Notes under the pieces: generated by a model
What the model was told of the DNA's origin: nothing
What the model saw: the letters and a program-made list of their open reading frames with translations, nothing else
The model's database searches: none
DNA from: Hydnum rufescens UP504
Taxonomy: Eukaryota > Basidiomycota > Agaricomycetes > Cantharellales > Hydnaceae
Direction of reading: 5' to 3'
DNA length: 20,269 bases
NCBI GenBank assembly: GCA_014904985.1
Contig: MU129379.1
Coordinates: 1-20,269, forward strand
Part shown: in pieces, positions 1-7,980 of the stretch
How positions within the stretch are numbered: the first letter of the stretch is position 1
How the letters are laid out: the number at the start of each line of letters is the position of its first letter
Made by a program: the position numbers and the translations under genes

Positions 1-34
1 CACCCGCCACGGCGGGTGTGTGGTACTATATAAT

Positions 35-139
35 GTGAGTCCCCCCCCCCAGTAACTACAGGCATGCAAAAAGAGCAGCGAAAGCTGCTCTTTTTGCGTG
101 GTCTTTAACTCTTAACTAATGTATAATCTTATATTCCAG
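35..139 (+). other. Predicted intron with P2 hairpin (copy 1, module 1)
   Basis: Donor GTGAGT at 35-40, CTAAT branch-like site at 116-120, acceptor CAG ending at 139; 105 nt long. P2 stem arms GCAAAAAGAGCAGC 66-79 and 84-97 close a GAAA loop. The P1 hairpin just upstream is cut by the window start. Splicing is inferred from the signals only. Confidence 0.6.
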
Positions 140-297
140 GTCACCACTTCCCGCGCGAACGAATACCTACGCAAGAACCCCCATAACCCCGCCTGTCGAC
201 ACCCGAACGAGGGGACCCGTACAAACCGCCGCACATGCGAGCTGGAGTACGGCTCCAGTACCCCACACCCGCTGGAGTGGGTGTGGGGTACTACAAA

Positions 298-405
298 GTA
301 AGATTTCTTTTCGTTTTTTTATTCTTGTGGCGCAAAAAGAGCAGCGTAAGCTGCTCTTTTTGCGCTGCTTTGGAATTTTTTTTTTACTGATGTGCATTAT
401 TCTAG
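298..405 (+). other. Predicted intron with P2 hairpin (copy 1, module 2)
   Basis: Donor GTAAGA at 298-303, CTGAT branch-like site at 387-391, acceptor TAG ending at 405; 108 nt. P1 (arms 257-270 and 279-292) ends 5 nt before the donor. P2 is a perfect 16-bp stem, 330-345 with 350-365, loop GTAA. Confidence 0.6.
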
Positions 406-630
406 ATTGCGGCCCCTCCAACGCAGGACGATAACCCACGAAACGACGAGAGCCCAAAAACAGCGACGTGCAAACGGCAACGCCGCGGGCAACGCGATAA
501 CACGGCAACACGATACACCAACGCGACGCAGCAAATGGGCCAACGACGCGACCGCACCAAAGCCACGGCAACGCACCAAACGAGGGCACGGAATCACACA
601 CCCGCCCCGGCGGGTGTGTGTTCTATATCA

Positions 631-739
631 GTAAGTCCCCGCCCTCCCTCAGTACCTACAGCCACGCAAAAAGAGCAGCGAAAGCTGCTCTTTTTGCGTG
701 GTTTTTGATTCTAACTAATTTAAAAACTTTATCTCGCAG
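631..739 (+). other. Predicted intron with P2 hairpin (copy 1, module 3)
   Basis: Consensus donor GTAAGT at 631-636, overlapping CTAAC/CTAAT branch sites at 711-719, acceptor CAG ending at 739; 109 nt. P1 is 595-620 with a 12-bp stem and CC loop, 10 nt before the donor. P2 is an 18-bp stem, 662-679 with 684-701, loop GAAA. Confidence 0.65.
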
Positions 740-882
740 GTCTCAATGCCCCCGCAAACGAATACCGACGCAAAACCCCCGTGCCCCCGTATCGACGCCC
801 AAACGACGGACATCCGTAGGAACCGCCGTATGTACACGGCTCAGTACCCCACACCGCCGCAGCGGGTGTGGGGTACTAGGAG

Positions 883-991
883 GTATGTTTTATTTTATAA
901 ATTTCTTCTTGTGGCGCAAAAAGAGCAGCATAAGCTGCTCTTTTTGCGCTGCATTAATATTCAACTAATGTTTCCTTAATTATTTCTTTAG
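883..991 (+). other. Predicted intron with P2 hairpin (copy 1, module 4)
   Basis: Donor GTATGT at 883-888, CTAAT branch site at 965-969, acceptor TAG ending at 991; 109 nt. P1 arms 843-855 and 865-877 end 5 nt before the donor. P2 is a perfect 16-bp stem, 914-929 with 934-949, loop ATAA. Confidence 0.65.
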
Positions 992-1249
992 ATCCTAGGC
1001 CAGAACCCGGGCGAACTCCCGAATACAAATCCGCCGAACGACATCGCCGACGATAACCACGAACGAGCCTGCGAATGAAAACCGGCCCCTTGAGGGAGCG
1101 CCCAAATGGAGCCGGCCCCAATCGGGGTGTGTGAACCCCACCCGCTGCAGCGGGTGTGGTGGGTATATGCAGGTGCGTGACCCGCATCAACCATCCCCCC
1201 CTGTGGTGGCAGACCCCGGGGGGGATAATATGTATATAGTGTAATATGT

Positions 1250-1318
1250 ATATAATAATAGTAGTAATAATAATAATAATAATAAATAGTAAACAAATAA
1301 TAATAAATAAGTATATAA
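1250..1318. repeat. AT-rich AAT microsatellite near the right end of copy 1
   Basis: Imperfect AAT/AAC triplets and TATATA blocks. The same tract sits at the matching position of copy 2 (about 13550-13632), so it belongs to the element and not to the insertion site. Confidence 0.8.
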
Positions 1319-1395
1319 TCTAGCACAGCCATGGATTGGCCGACAGATGGCCCAAAAACTGAATTGGAATAGCCTGATTTCGGCCGTAAGGTTTG

Positions 1396-1451
1396 GGGGA
1401 CCTATTAGGTACCATTTTCTGCCCCGAAAGTGGTACCTAAATTAGGTCCCC
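1396..1451. repeat. Subterminal hairpin, right end of copy 1
   Basis: GGGGACCTATTAGGTACCA (1396-1414) pairs with the complementary stretch at 1431-1451, leaving a loop of about 16 nt. It recurs at 13707-13763 and, inverted, near 9194-9247. It lies about 19 bp inside the element end, a usual place for transposase-binding structure; that role is inference. Confidence 0.75.
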
Positions 1452-1470
1452 TATGTGACTGACCAGCCTG

Positions 1471-1649
1471 GAACCGTAATCAATTGGTTGCTGAGTTGCA
1501 AGGCTAGCATAAGTTTATATGGAAGAAATGGGGAAAGCAATGCATGCGGACAATGCGCGCTTTGGTGCATGTCCGGATCGTGTGGCATCTAATGGATAGT
1601 GGTGGTGGCGGACATTGCAGTGGCAGTGTCAGAGCATTTTGCCGTAACA
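1471..1649 (-). mobile_element. Partial LTR of the minus-strand copia remnant
   Basis: On the minus strand the polypurine tract is followed by TGTTACGG (plus coordinates 1642-1649), a typical TG start of a copia LTR. The LTR continues to 1471, where the hairpin-intron element is inserted. Only about 179 bp are visible and no second LTR of this family is in the window, so the assignment rests on position and on the TG start. Confidence 0.55.
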
Positions 1650-1660
1650 TGCCCCCTCAC
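1650..1660 (-). other. Polypurine tract of the minus-strand copia remnant
   Basis: On the minus strand GTGAGGGGGCA lies immediately before the TGTTA LTR start, about 27 nt past the end of the RNase H frame. This is the expected place for the plus-strand DNA primer of a copia element. Confidence 0.6.
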
Positions 1661-1686
1661 TCTGACCACTGACAGGATCTAGGTGC

Positions 1687-2780
1687 CATGACTCAGGGGG
1701 AGGTGTGTTAGCCCCACCAAATTTCGAAAGAGGTGGACTTTGTGCAGGCCAAGTGGTTTGGTGAATAGGTTGGCGGGGTTGTTGGCAGTGGAGATGAACT
1801 TGAGGTCAATGGATCCATCAGTGATGCATTGGCAGATGTAGTGGTGTTGTACATTGATGTGTTTTGTGCATGTGTGATTAATGGGGTTTTTTTCTGGGAG
1901 TTGGGCACCGCAATTATCAATGAAGAGGGTGGTGGGGAGGTGACATCCTGATCTAAACCCAGCAGTAAGTGGCAGATCCAGACAAGCTCTTTGGCAGCTT
2001 CAGCAGCAGCAACATATTCTGCTTTGGTGGAGGATTGGGCAACAGTGGCTTGGCCTTTAGAGCTCCACGAAACCAGGCCACTGGAGAGGGTGAAGATGTA
2101 GCCTGAGATGGATTTGCAAGTTGTAGGGTCCATAGCATAGTCAGAGTCAGTGTAACCCAGAAGGTTTCCACCATCATGTCAGAAGGTGATGCAATAGTGG
2201 ATAGAGCCAGCGAGGTACCGGAGCAGGTGCTTGGTGGCAGTGATGTGTTTTATGCCTGGACGAGAGGAGAATTGAGAGAGTGTGGCAACAGCATAGGCGA
2301 TATCTGGGCAGGTTCCAGTCATTGCATACATTACGGATCCAATCACCTCAAGGTATGGGAAATTGCGAGTGGCTTCAACCTCTGCATCAGTCGCAGGCTC
2401 CAGGATGGTTCCTTCAGGGAGGGGGGTCAATGTTGGTTTGCAGTCGGCCATCCCAAAGTGGGCAAGTACGGTTTTCAGATACTGCGACTGATTGATGGTG
2501 AGGGTGGCTGTTTCCAGATTGTAGTGGACATGCATTCCAAGGATCCAGCACACAAGTCCAAGATCAACCATTTTGAAGCATGACTGCAGTTTGGTCACAA
2601 TCTGCTGCATCATGGCCTCATTGCTGTAGCCAAGAAGGAGGTCATCGACATATAGGGATATGATGACATATTTGTTGTTTTGGTGGAGAAGGTAGATGCA
2701 GTGGTCCACTTGCATGCAGTGGAAGCCTAAGGAGAGGAAGGTGTCAATGGTAGCGTACCATTCGCGACCTCCTTGCTTTA
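1687..2780 (-). pseudogene. pol: Copia pol remnant: reverse transcriptase C-terminal half and RNase H
   Basis: Read on the minus strand, the fragment begins at the LKQGGREW stretch of copia RT. It contains the catalytic YVDD box (in ISLYVDDLLLG), the conserved LGMHV block, the IGSVMYAMTGTCPDIAYA block and LSQFSSRPG. It continues into RNase H with YTDSDYA, SWSSKGQ and SSTKAEYVAA. An in-frame TGA at 2179-2181 falls where copia proteins have a Trp before HDGGNLLGY. A frameshift near 1925-1935 moves the RNase H tail (CGAQLPEKNP, TKHINVQHHY, ANLFTKPLGL) to another frame, ending near 1687. The 5' half (gag to early RT) is missing beyond the foldback element at 2781. It differs clearly from the copia at 4976-17189 (YVDD here, HVDD there), so it is a separate family. 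It cannot encode an active polyprotein. Confidence 0.9.
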
Positions 2781-3151
2781 GGCTATTGCATGGGGGTGGC
2801 ACCCCCCTTCAGGGGGTTGGCCAATCCTGCCACTTTTTTGAAGCTAGCTCTTCAAGGTTTGAGGAGGGGGTGGCGGGGAACCCCCCTACCCCCATCTCAA
2901 GCCTTGAGGAGCTAGCTTCAAAAAAAGTGGCAGGATTGGCCAGATTACTCCATGGGGTTGGCAAATATGCCAACCCCACGGAGTAATCTGGCCAATCCTG
3001 CCACTTTGTTTGAAGCTAGCTCTTCAAGGCTTGAGATGGGGGTAGGGGGGTTCCCCGCCACCCCCTCCTCAAACCTTGAAGAGCTAGCCTCAAAAAAAGT
3101 GGCAGGATTGGCCAACCCCCTGAAGGGGGGTGCCACCCCCACGCAATAGCC
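2781..3151. mobile_element. Foldback/MITE-like element with nested palindromes
   Basis: The 371-bp segment is a near-complete inverted repeat centred near 2965, with ends GGCTATTGC and GCAATAGCC and TA on both sides (2779-2780, 3152-3153), consistent with a TA target duplication. The innermost stem is GGGGTTGGCA/TGCCAACCCC (2954-2963, 2968-2977). Each arm is itself palindromic (2819-2941 and 2990-3113), so a unit of about 45 bp built on GGCCAATCCTGCCAC and AGCTAGCT occurs four times in alternating orientation. It carries no gene. It sits exactly at the broken edge of the minus-strand copia RT. The TA duplication suggests a Tc1/mariner-type non-autonomous element, but palindromic ends make the duplication ambiguous. 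Confidence 0.8.
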
Positions 3152-3153
3152 TA

Positions 3154-3443
3154 ATGTGTACTCCCCATATATTTATTAGGCTAGTGGTATAATATCAGAG
3201 CCACCTATGTACTACATCTTATGTTATTCACTATTGATCTTCCTCCCCCTCCCCCCTAATTTCAGCCACTTCCACACATCCAATTCATTCTATTTTTGGA
3301 TATAGTCAGGACTATACTATTCAAAGCCTATTCCATCTAGTTTGTTCCTAATGTGGAGTGGTTCACATTCATAGTAGGGTTTTGTTCCCATTTTGGCCTG
3401 CCAAGGGAGTTGAATGCCTAAAGGTTAACATAACAAGCTGAAT
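3154..3443. other. Unassigned AT-rich DNA
   Basis: I see no gene, hairpin array or recognisable transposon protein here. No copia reading frame continues beyond the foldback element, so the upstream part of that copia was deleted or lies elsewhere. Confidence 0.5.
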
Positions 3444-3955
3444 TTTGGCACATGTTTAGTTCATTATATGACCATACTCCATGCAAAATTTCAAGTTCAT
3501 ATCCTGTCTGTAGGGGGAGGAAATTAATTTTCAATGTTCAAACTTGTTTGGCTCATAACTTCATAACCACTGCATGGATATGGCTGAAATTTTGATATGA
3601 GTTTTACCTAAACAGTCTTAAACCATATGCCAATTTTCAGAAATTTCCAGAGGTTCTGGTACCCACTGTCCAGTTCACTGCCTTAAAGTGGATGGATTGG
3701 GATGATGTTTGGCACATAATTAGTACACTATATTGTTATACTCCTTGTAAGCTTTCAAGTCCCCAGCTATTCTATAGGGGGAGAAAATCAATTTTCAATA
3801 TCCAAACTTGTTTGCCTCATATCTCAATAACTACTGAATGGATTTGGCTGAAATTTTGATATGATGTGCGGCCAGATAGTCTCTAATCATGTGCCAAGTT
3901 TTAGACCAATCCGCCCAGCACTTAAAGTTCAGCAACTTTCAGTAGTTCTGGAACT
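3444..3955. repeat. Diverged tandem duplication, period about 264 bp
   Basis: Copy A (about 3444-3662) and copy B (about 3708-3955) share ordered blocks: TTTGGCACAT at 3444 and 3708, CATACTCC/TATACTCC, TAGGGGGAG, AATTTTCAAT, AAACTTGTTTG, GGCTGAAATTTTGATATGA, and a final AGTTCTGG/AGGTTCTGG. The copies are substantially diverged, so the duplication is old. No coding frame spans it. Confidence 0.75.
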
Positions 3956-4480
3956 GTTTCCCCCCCCCCCCCCATTGTTTCAGGGATTAAGCATTGGTCC
4001 TGGGCCTGGTTTTTTGGCCTTATCAGGGTCCCTAGGGGTCCATCCATCCATCCCAGGCACCTCCCCCTGGTCCTGGACCCCCATTGGGCTGGATGCCTAA
4101 ATATTGTTTGGATGTACTATCACAAAAATTACTAGAAGGTCTTGGTACATGGGGGATGCAGAAATTAGGGGTTAGTGGCCTTGAGGAAGGGAGTGGAGGA
4201 CCTGGCCAAATTTGATTCTGTGGCCAGGTGGACCCACCCCTTCCGGGGTCCCATGACCTAATCCAAGTGTCCCAAGGCCTAACTTGGGCATCCCCAGGCC
4301 AACTTTGGGTGTCCCCAGACCAAGAACCCCAGAGCTTCTTGGGGGCTACTGCCCCTGAACCCCCGGGTTTTCTGGAGGGGACCCAGGGCTGAATAATCAT
4401 CCCTGGGGAGCCCTATTTTTCAAGCAAATAGATAGGTGAGTATTCCAAGTGTACCATTATAACTTGGACCTCCATAGGTA
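3956..4480. other. Unassigned region with a C homopolymer and short GC-rich direct repeats
   Basis: A C run starts at about 3960. Around 4250-4320 a short motif of the type CCCAAGGCC / CCCCAGGCC / CCCCAGACC repeats with AACTTTGGG-like blocks. Open frames here have low-complexity G/P/W-rich products and look accidental. Confidence 0.5.
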
Positions 4481-4485
4481 GGATG

Positions 4486-4874
4486 TGTTGGAGTGAGCGG
4501 ATACAGAAGCAACTGGATATGACATCGGAGACAAGTGCAACCCCTAGGGGGCTATGCAAACAGCACCGACCTCGATTATCTAGGATCTTGTAGATAGGTT
4601 TCACCAGCGATCTTTTCCTTGCCACCATCATTGGACTTTTACTTCATCCTTACCGCATATTTTACCCCATCTTATGTGTTTCTGTGCCTCATGTAAATAG
4701 TATAAAGGATGGGCTTGAGCCCACATAAATCTCAAGGACTTCTCTGTGTGTGTTCTTCCCACCACCTGCTTAATTCACCTGGGTGACTCGAGTCTCACCA
4801 GTCTACCAAATTCATCCTCACCCACTTAGTAATCAGGGGGAGTTCTTCTCGCATGAATACTGTAACTCTCACTA
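4486..4874 (+). mobile_element. Solo LTR of the copia family found at 4976-17189
   Basis: The 389-bp sequence runs from TGTTGGAG to CTCTCACTA and matches the 5' LTR at 4976-5367 along its whole length. It is flanked by the direct repeat GGATG (4481-4485 and 4875-4879), a clean 5-bp target duplication with no internal region attached, which defines a solo LTR left by LTR-LTR recombination. TATAAAGG at about 4701 is the probable promoter TATA element, followed by a pyrimidine-rich stretch. Confidence 0.93.
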
Positions 4875-4975
4875 GGATGTGCCTATAGGGTATTACATAG
4901 CTAACTAGGTACTTAAGGGTGTTTGCCTAAGGTGCACCCAACCTAGTTGGTGGACCTTTAGTCGCACTGTACAGG

Positions 4976-5367
4976 TGTTGGAGCAAGCAGATATGGAAGC
5001 AACCGAATACGACATCGGAGACAAGCGCAACCCCTAGGGGGCTATGCAAACAGCACCAACCTCAATTATCTGGGATCTTGTAGATAGGTTTCACCAGTGA
5101 TCTTTTCCTTGCCACCATCATTGGACTTTTACTTCATCCTTACCCCATATTTTACCCCATCTTATGTGTTTTCTGTGCCTCATGTAAATAGTATAAAGGA
5201 TGGGCTTGAGCCCACATAAATCTCAAGGACTTTTCTCTGTGTGTGTTCTTCCCACCACCTGCTTAAGTCACCTGGGCAACTCGAGTCTTGCTGATCCACC
5301 AAATTCGTCCTCACCCGCTTAGTAATCAGGGGGAGTTGTTCTCGCGCGAATACCATAACTCTCACTA
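4976..5367 (+). mobile_element. 5' LTR of the copia element
   Basis: The LTR is 392 bp, TGTTGGAG to CACTA, with TATAAAGG near 5192 as a likely promoter element. Differences from the 3' LTR in the first 50 bp are all transitions (A/G or C/T), consistent with age or with cytosine-deamination mutagenesis. Confidence 0.93.
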
Positions 5368-5380
5368 GGTTATGGGCCCA
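5368..5380 (+). other. Primer binding site of half-tRNA (initiator Met) type
   Basis: GGTTATGGGCCCA directly abuts the 5' LTR. It is the complement of the anticodon stem-loop region of eukaryotic initiator tRNA-Met (TGGGCCCATAACC), as in Drosophila copia, where a cleaved 5' half-tRNA primes reverse transcription. This is not the usual tRNA 3'-CCA complement, which would begin with TGG. Confidence 0.85.
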
Positions 5381-5443
5381 TCGCTGCTCTCTTAAAAGAA
5401 ACACATTTACCCCCTATTTTTTCCATCACTAGAAAAGATCACT

Positions 5444-5581
5444 ATGAGCAACAAATTCAAGATTTGTGTTACAAAATTGGTGGCAGATGGTACAAACTGG
5501 GTCACATACCGCAACCGGATTATGTGGGCCCTCAATGCGAAAGGGCTCCTTGAGCACCTTACAAGTGACATCAGACTATAG
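5444..5581 (+). pseudogene. gag: Copia gag, N-terminal fragment
   Basis: ATG at 5444 is the first start after the LTR and primer site. It opens a frame of 45 residues with the familiar copia gag start: a KFKI-like opening, then KLVADGTNWVTYRNRI and WALNAKGLLEHL. The frame ends at TAG (5579-5581) shortly before an inserted segment. The gag product forms the virus-like particle that packages element RNA in the cytoplasm. Gag resumes at 6474, so this is the broken front of one gene. Confidence 0.85.
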
Positions 5582-5680
5582 CACTGCCAGTACGGTTGAT
5601 GGACTTATGCCGGAGGTGTCAGGGTGACACTGCCGTCGAAGCCACAAACAGAAAGAGGGAAGAGATTAATTAACCACACG

Positions 5681-5761
5681 CTATCGCAGTGGGAATCCTG
5701 AGTATACACCACACAACAAGGGACACACAAGTCTCGCACCTATCGCAGTGGGAATCCTGAG
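5681..5761 (+). repeat. 22-bp direct repeat upstream of a TATA box
   Basis: The identical 22-mer beginning CTATCGCAGTGGGAAT occurs at 5681-5702 and 5740-5761 (offset 59 bp). A half-related CAACTGCGAAGGG follows at about 5783. Two copies 35-115 bp upstream of a TATA box would fit an upstream activating site; this is inference. Confidence 0.7.
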
Positions 5762-5796
5762 AGATCAAAACTGGTGATCCCCCAACTGCGAAGGGC

Positions 5797-5804
5797 TATA
5801 AATA
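5797..5804 (+). promoter_or_regulatory. TATA box and pyrimidine-rich start region
   Basis: TATAAATA at 5797-5804 is followed by a stretch with five CTTCC/CCTCC-type blocks (5829-5876) and then ATG at 5878. The arrangement resembles a fungal RNA polymerase II core promoter. Confidence 0.5.
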
Positions 5805-5877
5805 CTATTTCCTGCACACAGCCTCCAACCTTCCAGAGCCTTCCGCTGTCTTCCATAACCTTCCGGATCCTCCTAGA

Positions 5878-6075
5878 ATGCCGGCTCCACAGCCCATCAG
5901 TCAGCCTCCACAGCCACCATCACTAAGCCTCACTAAGCTGACGCAGCCGTGTTACGAATCCTGTGTGCACCTCCACATGGCTATGCCCCAACTTCCATAT
6001 GTATCCCCCTTAGCGTATGTACTTCCAAGGCAGTGTACGCCTGGGTACTCCAAAGGTGTCCAAAGTGTCAAATGA
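5878..6075 (+). CDS. Short proline-rich frame downstream of the TATA box, unknown function
   Basis: The 65-residue frame opens at the first ATG after the promoter-like sequence and starts MPAPQPISQPPQPPSLSLTK. It has no recognisable domain. It overlaps the minus-strand frame at 6010-6387, so at most one of the two is likely to be genuine in the overlap. Without the promoter context I would not list it. Confidence 0.25.
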   Translation: MPAPQPISQPPQPPSLSLTKLTQPCYESCVHLHMAMPQLPYVSPLAYVLPRQCTPGYSKGVQSVK

Positions 6076-6387
6076 CCGTAATGACGTGGATGGAGTACGG
6101 ATTGGGACAGGTGATGTGGATTCAGGGACTGGGGGTAGAGGAGGAGGAGGGGGAGTCTGGATTGGCAACTCCATGGACTCACGTGGGGAGCGAGGGAACG
6201 ACAGGTGCTGACAAGGGCGCCAATGCTGCCACTGGTTGACTACCCAGCCCATAGCCCGCTGGCTGAGGCCTGATAGAACAAGGGCAATAATAATAAGAGA
6301 AATGCCAATAATGGCAAGGATGACAATAACCCCTGTAGTGAATGGAGGGAGAGAGGAGACAAGAGCATTTGAGGAAGTAGGCGCCAT
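6010..6387 (-). CDS. Putative single-pass membrane protein, unknown family
   Basis: The 125-residue minus-strand frame has a coherent protein-like layout. A short polar N-terminus (MAPTSSNALVSSLPPF) is followed by a strongly hydrophobic segment at about residues 17-41 (GVIVILAIIGISLIIIALVL). Then come a basic/aromatic stretch, a proline-rich linker (TPPPPPLPPVPES) near residues 82-94, and a Ser/Thr-rich C-terminus ending in WKYIR. This composition is typical of small fungal membrane proteins but I cannot name a family. It lies wholly within the segment inserted in copia gag, so it may be a captured host gene or gene fragment. The overlapping plus-strand frames look like shadows of it. Confidence 0.45.
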   Translation of the reverse strand: MAPTSSNALVSSLPPFTTGVIVILAIIGISLIIIALVLSGLSQRAMGWVVNQWQHWRPCQHLSFPRSPRESMELPIQTPPPPPLPPVPESTSPVPIRTPSTSLRSFDTLDTFGVPRRTLPWKYIR

Positions 6388-6473
6388 ATGATAGAGTCGA
6401 TGAAGAATGATACTCTGACGGGTAAGTCCTTAGGCGGAAGCAAATGTCAATTTGATCCTGACAGGAGGCTCGA

Positions 6474-7232
6474 TGGAAGAAGGACGAGGCCATGGTTAAG
6501 CAACTTGTGGCTGGCTCGGTCCCCGATACAGTGTTCAGCCAGATTAAGGCTGGACTAAAGGCCAAGGAGGTCTGGGATCAGCTCTGGGCTTTATACGAAG
6601 GATGGTCAAAGTTAATTTTGGTCGACTTACGAAAGTGATTACAGAATACTCGCTGCGGCACAGATGATGATGTCCGTGCGCACTTCAACAAATTGTCCAA
6701 TCTTAAAGAGCAGTTGGCAGCCATGGGCGCCACTATTCTGGACGAAGAATACAGAAACATTCTATTGGGATCACTCCCCGACTCATACGATAATACGATA
6801 AATTCGATTATGGCTGCCATGGATCTCAGTGGCAAGTCTATTATGCCGACTCTGGTAATCCACCTCATGACAGACGAGTATGACCAGCAAACCCTGAAGA
6901 AGGGGAAGTCCAAATCGAATAACGACGAGGCCTTCCATGCCAATGGGCAAAGGAAGAGCAAGAAGGATGTCAAGTGCTTCAATTGCCACCGAAAGGGACA
7001 CTTCAAAGTGGACTGTTGGGCAAAAGGGGGAGGAAAGGAAGGCCAGGGACCCCACGGATCGCCGAACTCTAGGATGGGTGCTAAGGAAAGCACCTCAGCA
7101 GCTGCACATGCCAACGTTGAGGCATGGGCAACAATCGAGGCTGTCAGGCCACAGCCAGATATTGCAGCAACAACGGATGAATGGACGAAATCCCCCGCCT
7201 ATGCCAAAATATACAATTCAGGGGCCACCTGA
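6474..7232 (+). pseudogene. gag-pol: Copia gag (UBN2-type), zinc knuckle and protease start
   Basis: From 6474 the frame reads WKKDEAMVKQLVAG, then EVWDQLWALYEG, the conserved core of copia gag. An in-frame TGA at 6636-6638 lies where an Arg codon is expected (probably CGA). After it the frame continues from about 6639 through HFNKLSNLKEQL and SLPDSYDNTI to the CCHC zinc knuckle CFNCHRKGHFKVDC, which binds element RNA. It reaches the protease active site, which reads YNSGAT: the catalytic Asp of the invariant DSGA motif is Asn (codon AAT, 7215-7217). A second TGA at 7230-7232 again replaces the expected Arg. The protease would be inactive even without the stops. Confidence 0.9.
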
Positions 7233-7980
7233 CACATGTCTCCATATAAGGAGCAATTCATTAATTACCATCCTATCAACCCTCACCCAATCCTTGCAGC
7301 TAATAACCGAGTATTCCATGCTATTGGTGCCAGCGACTTAAAGATTCAAGTGCCGAATGATGGGAAATTCACCCCAGTCATCTTGCACGATGCCCTCCAT
7401 GCTCCAGAACTCAGATTAACAGTCATTTTGATAAACCAAATTACGAAAGTGGGTCACAAAGTCCTATTCAACGGAAACTCATGCAAAATCAAAAACCCAA
7501 AAGGTGTCCTTATTGGATGCATCTCTGGTGGCGATAATGGCTTATACAAAGTCAAACATGCTAATTCGGCAGCTACAATTGCACGTGAGATGGTGAAGCT
7601 CTTGGATCTTCACAGACAATTGGCCCATATTTTGGTCGATACAATACACATGCTTATCAAAAACAACATTATCGAGGGCATTGACCTAATTGATGACATC
7701 AAGGATTTTTCCTGCGACTCCTGCGAGTATGCCAAGGCCACACAGAAGGCCATCAAGAAAGAGTGGGCAGCCCCACTCGCCTCCTCATTCAGCGAGGAAA
7801 TTCACACAGATGTTTGGGGGCCATCACCCCTAAATTCCTTAGGTGGGTGCTCATATTACATCACATTTACAGATGATGCCACGAGATAATACGAAGCTTC
7901 GACTATTATGTACAAAGGATGAGGCACTCAATGCCTACAAAGACTTTGCAGCTTCGCGCGAAGATGCAGCACTCGGACGT
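7233..7980 (+). pseudogene. pol: Copia protease tail, GAG-pre-integrase and truncated integrase
   Basis: Directly in frame after the TGA, HMSPYKEQF continues the protease. The integrase zinc region follows (HRQLAHI ... CDSCEYAKATQK, an HHCC arrangement), then the start of the catalytic core with EIHTDVWGP (first catalytic Asp) and TFTDDATR. TAA at 7887-7889 interrupts the frame, and a 1-nt shift near 7905 is needed to read TKDEALNAYKDFAAS. Integrase homology is then lost: the second catalytic Asp region and the Glu of the DDE triad are absent, so several hundred bases have been deleted. Integrase inserts the cDNA into the genome; this copy could not. Confidence 0.88.

Larger units (their letters stand above)
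1..1470 (+). mobile_element. Right half of a hairpin-intron TIR element (copy 1, truncated by window start)
   Basis: This stretch is a second copy of the right half of the element at 9174-13782. From about 990 onward it matches 13333-13782 closely: the same GC-rich block, the same AAT microsatellite, the same subterminal hairpin and the same end CTGACCAGCCTG at 1459-1470. It holds five P1 hairpins (about 1-24, 257-292, 595-620, 843-877, 1135-1160) and four P2 hairpins (66-97, 330-365, 662-701, 914-949), all reading plus. No transposase-like frame is visible, so it looks non-autonomous. It is inserted in the LTR of the minus-strand copia remnant to its right. The left half lies outside the window, so its target duplication cannot be checked. 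Confidence 0.8.
5601..6429. mobile_element. Inserted segment in gag carrying promoter-like and membrane-protein-like sequence
   Basis: Gag homology stops after about 5581 and resumes at 6474. The intervening DNA has GGACTTA at 5601-5607 and its inverse TAAGTCC at 6423-6429, which could be very short terminal inverted repeats. I see no convincing target duplication, so both borders are approximate. It contains a 22-bp direct repeat, a TATA box, a short plus-strand frame and a 125-residue minus-strand frame with a membrane segment. It could be a non-autonomous element that captured host gene pieces, or host DNA placed by other means. Confidence 0.5.

Noticed and set aside
1..1200. CRISPR-like pattern of short palindromic repeats with unique spacers
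   Set aside because: Spacing is irregular, two different palindromes alternate, repeats diverge in loops and stems, there are no cas genes, and all surrounding sequence is eukaryotic transposon DNA.
119..1332. Small open frames on both strands through the hairpin arrays (1-1332, 9524-11479, 12476-13739)
   Set aside because: They read through the hairpins and predicted introns, change frame between aligned modules, and have low-complexity products dictated by the T-poor or T-rich composition.
1691..1710. Plus-strand AGGGGGAGG followed by TGTGTTAG as a second polypurine tract and LTR start
   Set aside because: It lies within or next to the end of the minus-strand RNase H frame, and no plus-strand pol precedes it. 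The minus-strand tract at 1650-1660 with TGTTACGG is in the right order.
2176..2583. Plus-strand 135-residue frame
   Set aside because: It is the antisense shadow of the well-supported copia RT on the minus strand.
2696..3149. Open frames inside the foldback element
   Set aside because: Both strands give the same peptide text because of the palindrome. There is no independent evidence of coding.
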